A stretch of 64,000 nt of DNA, taken from assembly GCF_016649425.1 (NCBI RefSeq), contig NZ_JADRCR010000002.1, positions 568,575 to 632,574 on the forward strand, read 5' to 3'. The DNA is from Limnobaculum allomyrinae. GTDB taxonomy: Bacteria; Pseudomonadota; Gammaproteobacteria; Enterobacterales; Enterobacteriaceae. Under the pieces are notes generated by a model. That model had not been told where the DNA came from, searched no databases, and was given only the letters and a program-made list of their open reading frames with translations. The position numbers and the translations under genes are program-made. Shown here piece after piece: positions 49,044 to 62,875 of the stretch; the stretch's first letter is position 1, and each line of letters opens with the position of its first letter.

Positions 49044-49850
49044 ATGGATCAGATTACGCCTATTCAGCGGTTGCTGAATATTATGAACCGGTTACGTGAC
49101 CCGGAAAATGGATGTCCCTGGGATAAGCAGCAGACCTTTGAGACTATTGCGCCTTATACGCTGGAAGAGACTTATGAAGTGCTGGATGCGATCCGGCGTT
49201 CAGATTTTGGCGATTTGCGTGAGGAGTTGGGGGATTTGCTGTTTCAGGTGGTGTTTTATGCGCGTATGGCGGATGAGCAAAACCGGTTTGATTTTGATGA
49301 TATCTGTAACAGCATTAGCGATAAACTGGAGCGCCGTCATCCTCATGTTTTTGACACTCAAACTCAACATGACAGTCAGGAAGTGATTGCCGGTTGGGAA
49401 AAGCGTAAAGGCGAAGAGCGGGCGCAGAAGGCACAGTTCTCTGTGTTAGATGATATTCCGGAAGTGTTACCCGCATTGATGCGTGCCCATAAAATTCAAA
49501 AGCGCTGTGCTTCAGTAGGATTTGATTGGACAACCTTAGGCCCGGTGTTGGATAAGGTATATGAAGAGATCGACGAAGTGATGCATGAAGCTAAGCAAGT
49601 TGTCATCGACCAGTCTAAACTGGAAGAGGAGTTAGGCGATTTATTTTTTGCCACCGTTAACTTAAGTCGTCACTTGGGTCATAAAGCAGAAAGCGCCCTG
49701 CAGGCGGCTAACCGTAAATTTGAACGTCGTTTCCGTCAGGTAGAACAATTGGTTGCTCAATCTGGAAAATCGATGGAGCAAGCATCGCTGGATGAAATGG
49801 AAGCAGCATGGCAACAGGTAAAAAGCCTGGAAAATCAGACAGAGAAATAG
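49044..49850 (+). CDS. mazG: Nucleoside triphosphate pyrophosphohydrolase MazG
   Basis: 268 residues (E. coli 263). Two MazG domains, each with the EExxE / ExxD metal motifs: LEETYEVLDAI with LREELGDLLFQVVF, and YEEIDEV with KLEEELGDLFFATVN. It hydrolyses NTPs including aberrant ones and lowers ppGpp in E. coli. Start ATG 49044. Confidence 0.96.
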   Translation: MDQITPIQRLLNIMNRLRDPENGCPWDKQQTFETIAPYTLEETYEVLDAIRRSDFGDLREELGDLLFQVVFYARMADEQNRFDFDDICNSISDKLERRHPHVFDTQTQHDSQEVIAGWEKRKGEERAQKAQFSVLDDIPEVLPALMRAHKIQKRCASVGFDWTTLGPVLDKVYEEIDEVMHEAKQVVIDQSKLEEELGDLFFATVNLSRHLGHKAESALQAANRKFERRFRQVEQLVAQSGKSMEQASLDEMEAAWQQVKSLENQTEK

Positions 49851-49922
49851 ATTAATTTTCACTATCTGATTTCAGCGTTTGTTGTGAGGGAAAGGGTCTG
49901 GTATACTACTTTCCCGTCCTAG

Positions 49923-51602
<1,680 letters not shown>

Positions 51603-51639
51603 GCGGTCAGTAATAGTATTAAAAGTATTCAGTAAGCCC

Positions 51640-51700
51640 GGCCTGATTACGGGTTGTAAACGCAACATGTTCAGACATGCGTTTATCGATACATCAGGCC
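51640..51700 (+). other. Structured element between pyrG and eno
   Basis: Nested inverted repeats: outer GGCCTGAT (51640-51647) / ATCAGGCC (51693-51700) and inner TAAACGCA (51657-51664) / TGCGTTTA (51678-51685). A 61-base region able to fold as a two-part stem 73 bases before the eno start. No T-run follows, so it is either a leader element of eno or a processed pyrG end. Confidence 0.6.
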
Positions 51701-51748
51701 AGAGTGTGCGACGCAATGAGGTGTCGCAATCTACAGTTTGTAGTTTAA

Positions 51749-53074
<1,326 letters not shown>

Positions 53075-53102
53075 TTTTTAATCCTCCTGTAGCTTAATGA
53101 AG

Positions 53103-53135
53103 TCCCGTATTGGTTGATATCAATACGGGATTTTT
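53103..53135 (+). terminator. Terminator of eno
   Basis: TCCCGTATTG (53103-53112), loop GTTGATAT, CAATACGGGA (53121-53130), then TTTTT: a strong intrinsic terminator. Confidence 0.92.
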
Positions 53136-53177
53136 GTTTTTAGTTGTACCGTCTGAAAGAAAGTCTTCGAGAGAAAA

Positions 53178-53849
53178 ATGTCATATCCCGTTAATGAGTT
53201 ATTTCAAACCTTACAGGGTGAGGGGTTCTTCACCGGCGTTCCCGCTATTTTTATTCGTTTGCAGGCCTGTCCGGTTGGCTGTAGCTGGTGTGATACTAAA
53301 CACACATGGGAGAAGATTGCCGATCGTCAGCAATCAATGAATGACATCCTGGCAAAAACTCAGGAAAGCGATAGTTGGGGAGAAGCCAGTGTTTCACAAC
53401 TGCTGTCGATTTTGCAGCAGCCGTATTATACGGCACGCCACGTAGTGATTACCGGTGGTGAACCCTGCCTTTATGATTTACTACCACTTACCAGTTTACT
53501 GGAGCAGCATGGTTTTCAGTGTCAGATTGAAACCAGCGGCACTCAACCGGTGATGTGTTCGACGAATACCTGGGTAACGGTTTCCCCTAAAGTTGATATG
53601 CGTGGTGGATTGAATGTTATACCTCAGGCCTTGATAAGGGCAGATGAAATAAAACATCCGGTGGCTCGCGAGCGGGACATTGAACAGTTAGATGAGCTGT
53701 TAGCCACGCTGTCAGATGATAAGAAACGAGTGATAGCGCTACAGCCGATTAGTCAAAACCCGAGGGCGACCGAGCTTTGTATTAAGACCTGTATTGAACG
53801 CAACTGGCGGTTGTCGATGCAGACACATAAATATTTAGGGATTGAATAA
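53178..53849 (+). CDS. queE: 7-carboxy-7-deazaguanine synthase QueE
   Basis: 223 residues, E. coli length. Radical SAM enzyme with the CxxxCxxC cluster motif in CPVGCSWCD and the glycine-rich ITGGEPCLYDL. It converts carboxytetrahydropterin to 7-carboxy-7-deazaguanine in queuosine synthesis. Its pathway partner queD is 350 bases downstream on the other strand. Confidence 0.97.
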   Translation: MSYPVNELFQTLQGEGFFTGVPAIFIRLQACPVGCSWCDTKHTWEKIADRQQSMNDILAKTQESDSWGEASVSQLLSILQQPYYTARHVVITGGEPCLYDLLPLTSLLEQHGFQCQIETSGTQPVMCSTNTWVTVSPKVDMRGGLNVIPQALIRADEIKHPVARERDIEQLDELLATLSDDKKRVIALQPISQNPRATELCIKTCIERNWRLSMQTHKYLGIE

Positions 53850-54203
53850 TAGTTAGTTCCTGCCCTTGGTCTTGATCTTTCCTATGAGCACTTGAATTCA
53901 GCTGACGACTGAGAGAGGCCAGCACGCCCCGCATGGATGCGGGGCGAGGCACAGCGACGCCGGGAGCGGCTCTGTGCCGGTGCGTTAAGGCCAAACGAAG
54001 GAGGAAGGAAGTCGCCTAAGCGACCTGAATTCCTGTGCGAAAGGCGCGGGGTGCAGGGGCATTCGCCATAATGCCCCTGCTCGGCCGATCACAAATGTCA
54101 ATTCAAACACGATACTGATATGGCCGAAACATACTCCAAACTCAATAGCACTTTAAATTCAACATCACTTAATCTGAATCAAACGGGTTGCCTGAATAGA
54201 GGA
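53850..54203. repeat. Gap between queE and queD with dispersed repeat copy 2
   Basis: No gene. The segment 53919-54085 reads on the minus strand as GAGCAGGGGCATTATGGCGA, CCCCGCGCC, ACGCACCGGCACAGAGCCG and GGCGTCGCTGTGCCTCGCCC in the same order as copy 1 at 28340-28585. Contains palindromes such as GCCCCGCATGGATGCGGGGC and AAGTCGCCTAAGCGACCT-like arms. Confidence 0.65.
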
Positions 54204-54566
54204 TCACTCCCCTTTATACACACACCCAGCACTACAGGTCTCCTTCACCCTAACCCCACTCAACAACGGAAGCCCTGGTTTAAGCTGTTGCCAAATCCAG
54301 TGGGCTAAAACTTCGCTGGTGGGGTTTTCCAGTCCGGGGATATCGTTCAGGTAGTAGTGATCTAAACGGTCCAGTATGGGCTTAAAAGCGGCTTTGATTT
54401 CAGAAAAGTCCATTACCCAACCGGTAATTGGGTTAACTTCACCGGTAACTTCTATCCTGACCACAAAAGAGTGCCCGTGCAGACGGGAACACTTATGGCC
54501 TTCGGGAACATTTGGCAACCGATGTGCGGCTTCAAAAGTAAAGTCTTTAAATAATGTGGTTACCAT
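54204..54566 (-). CDS. queD: 6-carboxy-5,6,7,8-tetrahydropterin synthase QueD
   Basis: 120 residues (E. coli 121). Zinc ligands in FEAAHRLPN and LHGHSF, the catalytic cysteine in [10 protein letters not shown], and a C-terminal [10 protein letters not shown]. Second step of 7-deazaguanine (queuosine) synthesis, providing the substrate of QueE. Confidence 0.96.
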   Translation of the reverse strand: MVTTLFKDFTFEAAHRLPNVPEGHKCSRLHGHSFVVRIEVTGEVNPITGWVMDFSEIKAAFKPILDRLDHYYLNDIPGLENPTSEVLAHWIWQQLKPGLPLLSGVRVKETCSAGCVYKGE

Positions 54567-56769
<2,203 letters not shown>

Positions 56770-56804
56770 GGTTCTTATTGAGCAAATCATAAATTAACCA
56801 TCAA

Positions 56805-56836
56805 AGAGTCTTTCATTCTGCGGAATGAAAGACTCT
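56805..56836 (+). other. Long intercistronic hairpin between tpl and the permease gene
   Basis: AGAGTCTTTCATTC (56805-56818), loop TGCG, GAATGAAAGACTCT (56823-56836): a perfect 14-bp stem. No T-run follows on the plus strand, so it more likely protects the tpl message or modulates read-through than fully terminates. Confidence 0.7.
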
Positions 56837-56906
56837 AAAAGTCTGGATCAGTCACAGGTCATTAATATGTTTTTCCCACTTAGAATTTTAATTAAAGGAA
56901 TCAATT

Positions 56907-58172
56907 ATGACGGTCAGCGTAGAGGCTCAGGGGTCTGCTCAGGTTAAAAAGAAGTCGGTTATTGGTGGAGCGATGATCACCACGGCGACCGTTGTTGGTG
57001 CCGGAATGTTCTCTTTACCTGTAGCCATGTCCGGGGTTTGGTTCTCCTGGTCAATTGGTATCCTTGCCGTTACCTGTTTTATTATGATAATGGCTGGCTT
57101 TATGCTGTTAGAAGCCAACCTTAATTATCATATTGGTGCCAGTTTCGACACATTAACAAAAGATCTATTAGGTCGATTCTGGAATATTGCAACCAACATT
57201 ACTTTTGCTTTCGTTTTATATATTCTTGCCTACGCCTATATTTCAGGAAGTGCTGCGGTTATATCCCAAACATTAACTCAGTATTTCACCATTGGAATCT
57301 CTTCCCGTATTACCGGTGTGATATTTACCATTATTGTGGCATTTATTGTCTGGTGGAGCTCAACGGCGGTAGGGCGTATTACCACTATCTTGCTGTTAGG
57401 TAAATTTATCGCTTTCTTTATGACGTTCGCCAGCCTGCTGGGTTATGTTCAGGTCGATAACCTGATGGACGTTATGGCGCCGGAAGGAACCAGCTATTTA
57501 CCTTTCCTGTTAATGACATTGCCTTTCTGTATTGTTTCATTTGGCTTCCACGGCAACGTACCCAGCCTGGTAAAACACTATGGTAAAGATCCAAAACGCA
57601 TTGTTTCCTGCATATTAATCGGAACCTTATTTGCGCTGTTTCTGTATGTCTTCTGGTTATATTGCACCATGGGAAATATCTCCCGGGCAGACTTTAGACC
57701 CATTATTGCTCAGGGTGGAAACATTGACGTCTTTATCACTGCCATGGGGGCGATTCTTAACAGTGCATCGATGGATGTGATCCTGACATTCTTTGCTAAC
57801 TTTGCGGTTGCCAGTTCTATGCTGGGCGCAACGCTGGGTCTGTTCGACTACATTGCTGACCTGTGTAAGTTTAAGGATGACAACGGCGGCAGAGCGAAGA
57901 CAGCATTAGTTACCTATGTTCCTCCGGCGCTACTGTGTTCCATCTATCCAAACGGCTTCTTGTATGCCATCGGTTATGCGGGACTGGCGTTTGCGGTATG
58001 GGCTATCATCGTTCCCGGCCTGCTGGCGAAAGCTTCGCGCGAGAAGTTCGGTAACCCAATGTTCCGCACCTGGGGTGGAACTCCATTAATATATGTCGTA
58101 ATCGTCTTTGGGGTGATCACCATGCTGGCGCATATACTATCGACGTTTAATATATTGCCGACATATAGCTAA
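56907..58172 (+). CDS. tutB: Aromatic amino acid permease, tyrosine-specific TutB type
   Basis: 421 residues with 11 predicted membrane segments of the HAAAP family (Mtr, TyrP, TnaB, TutB): GGAMITTATVVGAGMFSLPVA at the start, and the conserved FGFHGNVPSLVKHYGKDPKRI. Its position 138 bases downstream of tpl matches the tpl-tutB pair of Citrobacter and Pantoea, so tyrosine import for the lyase is the likely role. Sequence alone does not exclude tryptophan uptake. Confidence 0.85.
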   Translation: MTVSVEAQGSAQVKKKSVIGGAMITTATVVGAGMFSLPVAMSGVWFSWSIGILAVTCFIMIMAGFMLLEANLNYHIGASFDTLTKDLLGRFWNIATNITFAFVLYILAYAYISGSAAVISQTLTQYFTIGISSRITGVIFTIIVAFIVWWSSTAVGRITTILLLGKFIAFFMTFASLLGYVQVDNLMDVMAPEGTSYLPFLLMTLPFCIVSFGFHGNVPSLVKHYGKDPKRIVSCILIGTLFALFLYVFWLYCTMGNISRADFRPIIAQGGNIDVFITAMGAILNSASMDVILTFFANFAVASSMLGATLGLFDYIADLCKFKDDNGGRAKTALVTYVPPALLCSIYPNGFLYAIGYAGLAFAVWAIIVPGLLAKASREKFGNPMFRTWGGTPLIYVVIVFGVITMLAHILSTFNILPTYS

Positions 58173-58189
58173 TAGAAGATGTTTAACAT

Positions 58190-58212
58190 ACAGCCGCCCA
58201 AAGGGCGGCTGT
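58190..58212 (+). terminator. Terminator of tpl-tutB
   Basis: ACAGCCGCCC (58190-58199), loop AAA, GGGCGGCTGT (58203-58212), followed by ATCATTTATA: a strong stem with a modest T-rich tail. Confidence 0.75.
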
Positions 58213-58272
58213 ATCATTTATAGAAGTTAATCGAAGGGTGAAACACCGTAAGATGTTTCATAACGGCCTCTG

Positions 58273-58342
58273 GGGAGTTTAGGTCCGACGTACTCTGAAC
58301 TCAGGTACAGATGGTTTTCCGACTGAGCACAAAGGTAATATG
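58273..58342. repeat. 70-bp diverged repeat, second copy
   Basis: Aligns without gaps to 48839-48908 at about two thirds identity; most differences are transitions (shared blocks GGGAG, CTGAA, TTCCG, GAGCAC). In the same frame the two translate to GSLGPTYSELRYRW and GRPGSTYTEAKYWW, which hints at a decayed coding remnant. Confidence 0.5.
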
Positions 58343-58376
58343 GATCATGTTGCTTTTTGGGGAAAACTCAAACCTG

Positions 58377-58655
58377 CTACACCAGTTCCTGCTTCATCAC
58401 CTTCACAGCCAGTTTGACTTGCTTCAGTTGTTCTCGCAGTTCCTTCACTTCGTCATTATCAGGAATAAGCACAATGCAGCCTTCGGTGATTTTCACGGTG
58501 ACACTGGTGTCGGTATTGAATCCGGCTTCTCTTAGCCATTTTCCGCTAAGATTAAGCAAGGGTGTACTGGCATCGCCTCGATTGGGTACATAGCCTATTG
58601 TGTAGCGGCGCTGGGTTTTGGAGAGGGGGGATGTTTGGGTGAGCGTTGTAGCCAT
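58377..58655 (-). CDS. symE: SymE-family type I toxin-like protein
   Basis: 92 residues with the SymE core: RRYTIGYVPNRGDASTPLLNLSGKWLREAGF, then VTVKITEGCIVLIPDND. SymE has an AbrB-like fold, is SOS-induced in E. coli and condenses the nucleoid or acts as an RNA endonuclease; its translation is blocked by the antisense RNA SymR. Here the start (MATTLTQTSPL) lies directly behind a P4-like Ash leader. I see no LexA box at the usual place, so control may come from the phage-like leader. Confidence 0.8.
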   Translation of the reverse strand: MATTLTQTSPLSKTQRRYTIGYVPNRGDASTPLLNLSGKWLREAGFNTDTSVTVKITEGCIVLIPDNDEVKELREQLKQVKLAVKVMKQELV

Positions 58656-58819
58656 AGGACAACCTCCGATGAGTAATATTTATTACCGCCAGCGGAGAGG
58701 CTAATCTCACGGGTGGTGGAACCGGGCGGGGTTAGCCTTACCGGCCTCATCGACACCGGCGCGTCTTGCGACGCCCCCGCCCGGCCCGCCATTGAGGTAT
58801 GGCCGTGCGCACGACACAA
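58595..58819 (-). CDS. Ash-like small ORF of P4-type satellites
   Basis: 74 residues overlapping the symE start by 61 bases in another frame. The sequence HTSMAGRAGASQDAPVSMRP, then RLTPPGSTTREISLSAGGNK and YYSSEVV, resembles the short Ash/Icd-like ORFs found next to immunity leaders of P4-like satellite prophages (family recalled from memory). The surrounding DNA is more GC-rich than its neighbours and contains ACGACACAA (58810-58818) / TTGTGTCGT (58838-58846) as a stem with a T-run on the minus strand, like a P4-type leader terminator. Confidence 0.4.
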   Translation of the reverse strand: MCRAHGHTSMAGRAGASQDAPVSMRPVRLTPPGSTTREISLSAGGNKYYSSEVVLWLQRSPKHPPSPKPSAATQ

Positions 58820-59251
58820 AAAAAGCGCAGACGCGCCTTGTGTCGTCGATGAAGGATTTCAGGAGGCTAACCCTGACGCCTGATTTTGCAGGCGCGGGGG
58901 AAAGATACCGCTATCGATAATGAACGGCAAGCGGTTTTGCTGTAGTAAGCACGGCGTAATATGGATCTGGAATGCGCCTCGCAAAACCACGCCGGAAGGT
59001 TAAACTGCGTGATGGCGATGCGGCTCATACAGGATGAATTAATCTGGTGCTCATTGGACAAACCGGGAGCAATCCCGATGAAGTCGAGAAAAATGAGGAA
59101 GAACATGAAACCATTTATCTTGCCGGAAAAAGAAAACGGCCCAAAGAAAGGACCGTTCGAATATCAAAAAACCAGTATCCCGTTCACTCAAAACATCTTA
59201 AGTGAACGGTGTTACCCAAAGGGCGGTTTTAGGATCAAAGCGAAGAAACTA
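58820..59251. other. P4-like leader and unassigned DNA before the peptidase gene
   Basis: No firm gene. The left part continues the GC-rich leader (minus-strand GGTTAGCCTCCTGAAATCC, repeated partly as GGTTAGCC...GGCTAA near 58700-58740). A plus frame at 58961-59260 could encode 99 residues but has no recognisable domain. CGTTCACT (59181-59188) / AGTGAACG (59201-59208) forms an 8-bp stem 43 bases beyond the peptidase stop and may be its terminator. Confidence 0.45.
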
Positions 59252-60364
59252 TCACAGTGACTTAATAATGCGACTCAGCAACTTGATCCGCGGAATAATA
59301 CTCTCTAACTCAACATATTCCGCCGGGCTATGGAAGTCGGCACCGATAGGGCCAAAACCATCCAGCGAAGGAACGCCTAATGCTGCCGTATGGTTAGCAT
59401 CAGAGCCACCGCCCACAGCCTGCCATTTCACCGGAATACCTTCTTCCTCACCGCAACGTTCAACTAATGTCATCAGTTTTTCTGTTTCTGCAGAAGGAGA
59501 CATTGCCGGAGTATGAGCCATTTCGGTAACGGTGGAGGTAACGTCTGCGACATAGGCTTTTTTGCTCATCTCATTGATAGCTTTATCAATGCGGTGATAC
59601 TCATTGTTATCCCAGAAACGCACATCAATTACCGCCTGAGCTTTATCCGGAACGATATTGGCTGCATCACCACCTTTAACGATACCTACGTTGAGTGTGG
59701 TACCGGCTTCTGCATTACCTAATTGGTTAATTGCTAAAATCCAGTTAGCCAATTCGGTAATGGCTGAACGACCTTTTTCCGGTGCATTACCTGCGTGAGC
59801 TGCACGCCCGTGGAAATCAATGTTGTAACGTGCCATACCTTTGCGGGCTTTAACCAGAGAGCCATCAGCGCGTGCTGCCTCGGCAACCAGCACATAGCGA
59901 CTCTGTTTAGCATATTTACCCAGCCATTCGTGGGAATATACAGAACCGGTTTCTTCATCGGGATTCATCGCCACGGCAATGGATAACCTTTCCACATCCT
60001 TGTCATCTAATGCGCGAATAGCCCACAGAATATTTAGCAGGCCTGATTTCATATCTGCCGCACCCGGGCCATATAAACGAGTAGCATCCGTAGACATTGG
60101 ACGTTCAGCCGCAGTTCCCGGTGGGAATACCGTGTCCATATGACCAATCAACAATACATCAAACTGAGTGGCACCTGGTTTATTCGTCGCAAATACACCC
60201 GGGCCAACCGCTTTACCTAAATCAACAATTTCTGCATGCCAGCCTAAATCCTTATATTTTTTCTCCATCAGACCGGCTACAACAGCAACACCGTCGGTGG
60301 TTTGCGTTCCACAATCAATATTAACCAGCGGACGTAATTCATCTAAATATTGGTTTAACTGCAT
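59252..60364 (-). CDS. M20-family metallopeptidase, carboxypeptidase G2-like
   Basis: 370 residues. Metal and catalytic residues of the M20 family: GHMDTVFPPGT (His and catalytic Asp), GPGAADMKSG (bridging Asp), NPDEETGS (catalytic Glu and metal Glu), VAEAARADGSLVKARKG (third ligand region) and FHSPAEYVEL near the end (His). Inserted dimerisation domain with GRAAHAGNAPEKG. It is related to glutamate carboxypeptidases, so a cytoplasmic hydrolase of a glutamate-capped or acylated dipeptide is likely; there is no signal peptide. It heads or shares a transcript with yjiG and yjiH, which in E. coli accompany the dipeptidase iadA. Confidence 0.9.
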   Translation of the reverse strand: MQLNQYLDELRPLVNIDCGTQTTDGVAVVAGLMEKKYKDLGWHAEIVDLGKAVGPGVFATNKPGATQFDVLLIGHMDTVFPPGTAAERPMSTDATRLYGPGAADMKSGLLNILWAIRALDDKDVERLSIAVAMNPDEETGSVYSHEWLGKYAKQSRYVLVAEAARADGSLVKARKGMARYNIDFHGRAAHAGNAPEKGRSAITELANWILAINQLGNAEAGTTLNVGIVKGGDAANIVPDKAQAVIDVRFWDNNEYHRIDKAINEMSKKAYVADVTSTVTEMAHTPAMSPSAETEKLMTLVERCGEEEGIPVKWQAVGGGSDANHTAALGVPSLDGFGPIGADFHSPAEYVELESIIPRIKLLSRIIKSL

Positions 60365-60434
60365 GGTGCATCCTTATTTCTCAGAGCGCGCTGCGTCTGG
60401 TCTTACCCCGAAAAAGGGGCGTGAAGGGTTAGAA

Positions 60435-60899
60435 TCAGGCAATAAATAATTTCATCAGGAACATAGCGATAAAGGCGTTGATGACAGAAATAATAATCAT
60501 CACAGGGATCTTACTGGCTTTAGTACCAATAACCCCAAGAATACGGCCTGCATACTGGATTTGAGAACCCATCAGATAAATTGCCGGAGCCAGAATCGCC
60601 AGATGTTCACCGCTTAACGTACCATTAGCATACAGACTAACGGCAACACCAATACCGCCGCCCATTGACATCCAACCACCAATTAACACGGCAGCTGCTT
60701 CGCCAGGTAGACCAAACAGGTTCATCAGTGGCGCGAAGATATAACCTAATCCTTTCAGAGCGCCGGTAATCTCCAGCGCTTTAATAATCACGAATGCCAT
60801 TAATACGTTTGGCAGGGTACTGGAAGTTGCAATGCCCCAACCTTTACGTGCGCCGGCAACAAATACATCGGTAATCATCGGTTTGCTTACGTTTGACAT
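60435..60899 (-). CDS. yjiG: YjiG inner-membrane protein
   Basis: 154 residues (E. coli 153). Nucleoside-recognition/Gate-type membrane protein of the SpmB kind, with four or five hydrophobic segments and the sequences GEAAAVLIGGWMSMGGGIGV and YLMGSQIQYAGRILG. Together with YjiH it probably forms a transporter for a peptide-related compound. It lies 37 bases after yjiH. Confidence 0.92.
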   Translation of the reverse strand: MSNVSKPMITDVFVAGARKGWGIATSSTLPNVLMAFVIIKALEITGALKGLGYIFAPLMNLFGLPGEAAAVLIGGWMSMGGGIGVAVSLYANGTLSGEHLAILAPAIYLMGSQIQYAGRILGVIGTKASKIPVMIIISVINAFIAMFLMKLFIA

Positions 60900-60936
60900 A
60901 ATATTGATATCCTTAAAATTTGAGCTGTATTCGTTA

Positions 60937-61671
60937 TTAGTTAGCGGCTGCGGTTTCTTTTTTGGTGGTCAGCGCGAGATAGAGTCGGAAGATATTGGCT
61001 CCAACAATTTTCATAACGAACATGACACAAATACACAGACCGATAGATGCCGGTACTGCCGGTGTGTTATCAGCATTCATCAGGGTGAATAATACGGCGC
61101 CTGATGAGAAGAAGTTGGTAATCATTGCGCCAGCAGAAAACTGGAACATGGTAATCAGGTCTTTCTCTTTTTCGTTAAGTTGACCTTCATCAACCAGAGA
61201 ACGCGTTAATGACGCACCAACGTCAGTACTTTGCAGGCTACCAATAATAGCCAGGCCAGTAGAGCCAGGAATACCTAACAGAGGGCGTAATAGCGGCGTT
61301 AACAGTTTACGGGCAGCGTCCAAAGCACCGTAGTGTTCCAGCACGTTGATCATGCCTAATGCAAACATGACGGATGGAATCAGGCCAAAAGCGAATAAAA
61401 ATCCATCCATTGCGCCGCCACCGCCAGTACCACGGAAGGTACTTTTTGCGACATTTAATGCACCATCAGCTTCAGTTACGTTAGACGCAACTTTACCAAA
61501 AGCACCATTAAGAGTAGTGAAATCAAATACCGACCACCATTCTTTTCCTCCCAGCAGGCCAGAGAAGAACACCATGGCGAAAATCAGTGAAATATAGGCG
61601 CCAATGCCTACTTTAAATTGCTCCGGCTTTTCTTGCTCCGGCTGTTCTGAAAGTGACTGTTCATTAGACAT
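60937..61671 (-). CDS. yjiH: YjiH inner-membrane protein
   Basis: 244 residues (E. coli 227). Gate-domain membrane protein of the SpmA kind: IGAYISLIFAMVFFSGLLGGKEWW, LGIPGSTGLAIIGSLQSTDVG, MFQFSAGAMITNFFSSGAV. Partner of YjiG. First gene of the minus-strand yjiH-yjiG-peptidase unit. Confidence 0.92.
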   Translation of the reverse strand: MSNEQSLSEQPEQEKPEQFKVGIGAYISLIFAMVFFSGLLGGKEWWSVFDFTTLNGAFGKVASNVTEADGALNVAKSTFRGTGGGGAMDGFLFAFGLIPSVMFALGMINVLEHYGALDAARKLLTPLLRPLLGIPGSTGLAIIGSLQSTDVGASLTRSLVDEGQLNEKEKDLITMFQFSAGAMITNFFSSGAVLFTLMNADNTPAVPASIGLCICVMFVMKIVGANIFRLYLALTTKKETAAAN

Positions 61672-62029
61672 ATTAATGCTTCCATTAAGAAATAATGATG
61701 GTGGTAAATAGTTCCCGATTATCTATTAATTCTGTTTTATCAACATTTGACTTTGATCAAATAACATAGCTGCTTGAGATCACGCTTCTGGTATTAATAT
61801 GGTTCTATATCGAATACTTGATTAAATGTTATACAAAATAATTAGTTATGCGGATTGTGATGTGATTTTTTTGTTAAATTATTAATGATATTTAGCGGAA
61901 TTTTCTGCCATATCAGGAAAATAGACGTAAATCTTATTTATTTACATAACCATTGTATATCCAGTGTATTTTTATGCGCTTTTCATGCATAATTTCACAG
62001 TTCCCCATGCAATAATAAAGGATGCGCAA
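61672..62029. promoter_or_regulatory. Divergent promoter region with FNR-like site
   Basis: 358 AT-rich bases between yjiH and the ABC transporter. TTGACTTTGATCAA at 61747-61760 is one mismatch from the FNR consensus, 76 bases upstream of the yjiH start: a good activator position for that unit. CTTGAGATCACGC at about 61772 may be a further weak half-site. Confidence 0.55.
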
Positions 62030-62806
62030 ATGTTTAAACGTCTTTCTATTTTTGGTGTATGCCTGGCGGCAGCCCTGTGTACACTGCCTGTTGCCAATGC
62101 AGCAGAGCCAACTTACGTTGTAGGTTCTGGTGGTACTTATCGTCCTTTCGAATTCGAAAATAGTAAAAAAGAGCTGGAAGGATTTGATATCGATATCATC
62201 AGTGCAATTGCTAAAGCCGAGAATTTCAATATCAAGCTGGTGAATACACCGTGGGAAGGGATTTTCGCTACGTTAGGCAGTGGCGATCGTGACATTATTA
62301 TTTCGGGTATCACGATTACCGATAAGCGTAAGCAAATGGTTGATTTTTCAGCACCATACTTTCCTGCTGAACAGGCTATCGTGATACCAAAAGGTAAAGA
62401 TATTAAGTCTATTGCTGAACTGAAGCCACTGAAGGTAGGCGTAGTTAACTCCAGTACCGGCGATATTGTGGTATCAGAAGTATTGGGTAAGAACAGCACT
62501 TCGATTAAGCGTTTTGACAATACCCCACTGATGCTGCAAGAACTGTATGAAGATGGTATTGATGCCGCAGTAGGTGATGTGGGTGTTGCCAAGTTCTATA
62601 TCAAAAATCACCCGGAAAAAGAGTTCGCTCTGGTTGCTGATGACAAATTTGAACGTCAATTCTTTGGTATTGCCGTGGCGAAAGGCAACGAAGAGTTACG
62701 CAATAAGATCAATTCTGGTCTGAAGAAAATCATTGCTGATGGCACTTACGCTACCATCTATCAGAAGTGGTTTGACAGCAACGTACCGGTATTACCTGCC
62801 GAGTAA
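62030..62806 (+). CDS. Polar amino-acid ABC transporter, periplasmic binding protein
   Basis: 258 residues, SBP family 3. Signal peptide MFKRLSIFGVCLAAALCTLP with cleavage after ANA. The domain shows YRPFEFENSKKELEGFDIDI, PWEGIFATLGSGDRDIIISG, ITDKRKQMVDFSAPYF and VGVVNSSTGD, placing it with the glutamine/histidine/arginine binders. ATG 62030 has AAGGAT upstream; the frame opens at 61964. Ligand not determinable. Confidence 0.93.
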   Translation: MFKRLSIFGVCLAAALCTLPVANAAEPTYVVGSGGTYRPFEFENSKKELEGFDIDIISAIAKAENFNIKLVNTPWEGIFATLGSGDRDIIISGITITDKRKQMVDFSAPYFPAEQAIVIPKGKDIKSIAELKPLKVGVVNSSTGDIVVSEVLGKNSTSIKRFDNTPLMLQELYEDGIDAAVGDVGVAKFYIKNHPEKEFALVADDKFERQFFGIAVAKGNEELRNKINSGLKKIIADGTYATIYQKWFDSNVPVLPAE

Positions 62807-62825
62807 TTTTTTCACAGATATTCCG

Positions 62826-62849
62826 TTCAGGGCGATTATTCGCCCTGAA
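62826..62849 (+). terminator. Attenuating hairpin between binding protein and permease
   Basis: TTCAGGGCGA (62826-62835), loop TTAT, TCGCCCTGAA (62840-62849), then TGTTTTT. A partial terminator here would give the excess of binding protein common in ABC operons. Confidence 0.75.
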
Positions 62850-62875
62850 TGTTTTTCTATAACGGATTCATTTTT

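Noticed and set aside
58961-59260. A 99-residue plus-strand frame before the peptidase gene
   Set aside because: No family resemblance, no ribosome site and low coding character; its end overlaps the peptidase stop region. Kept only as a note in the gap description.
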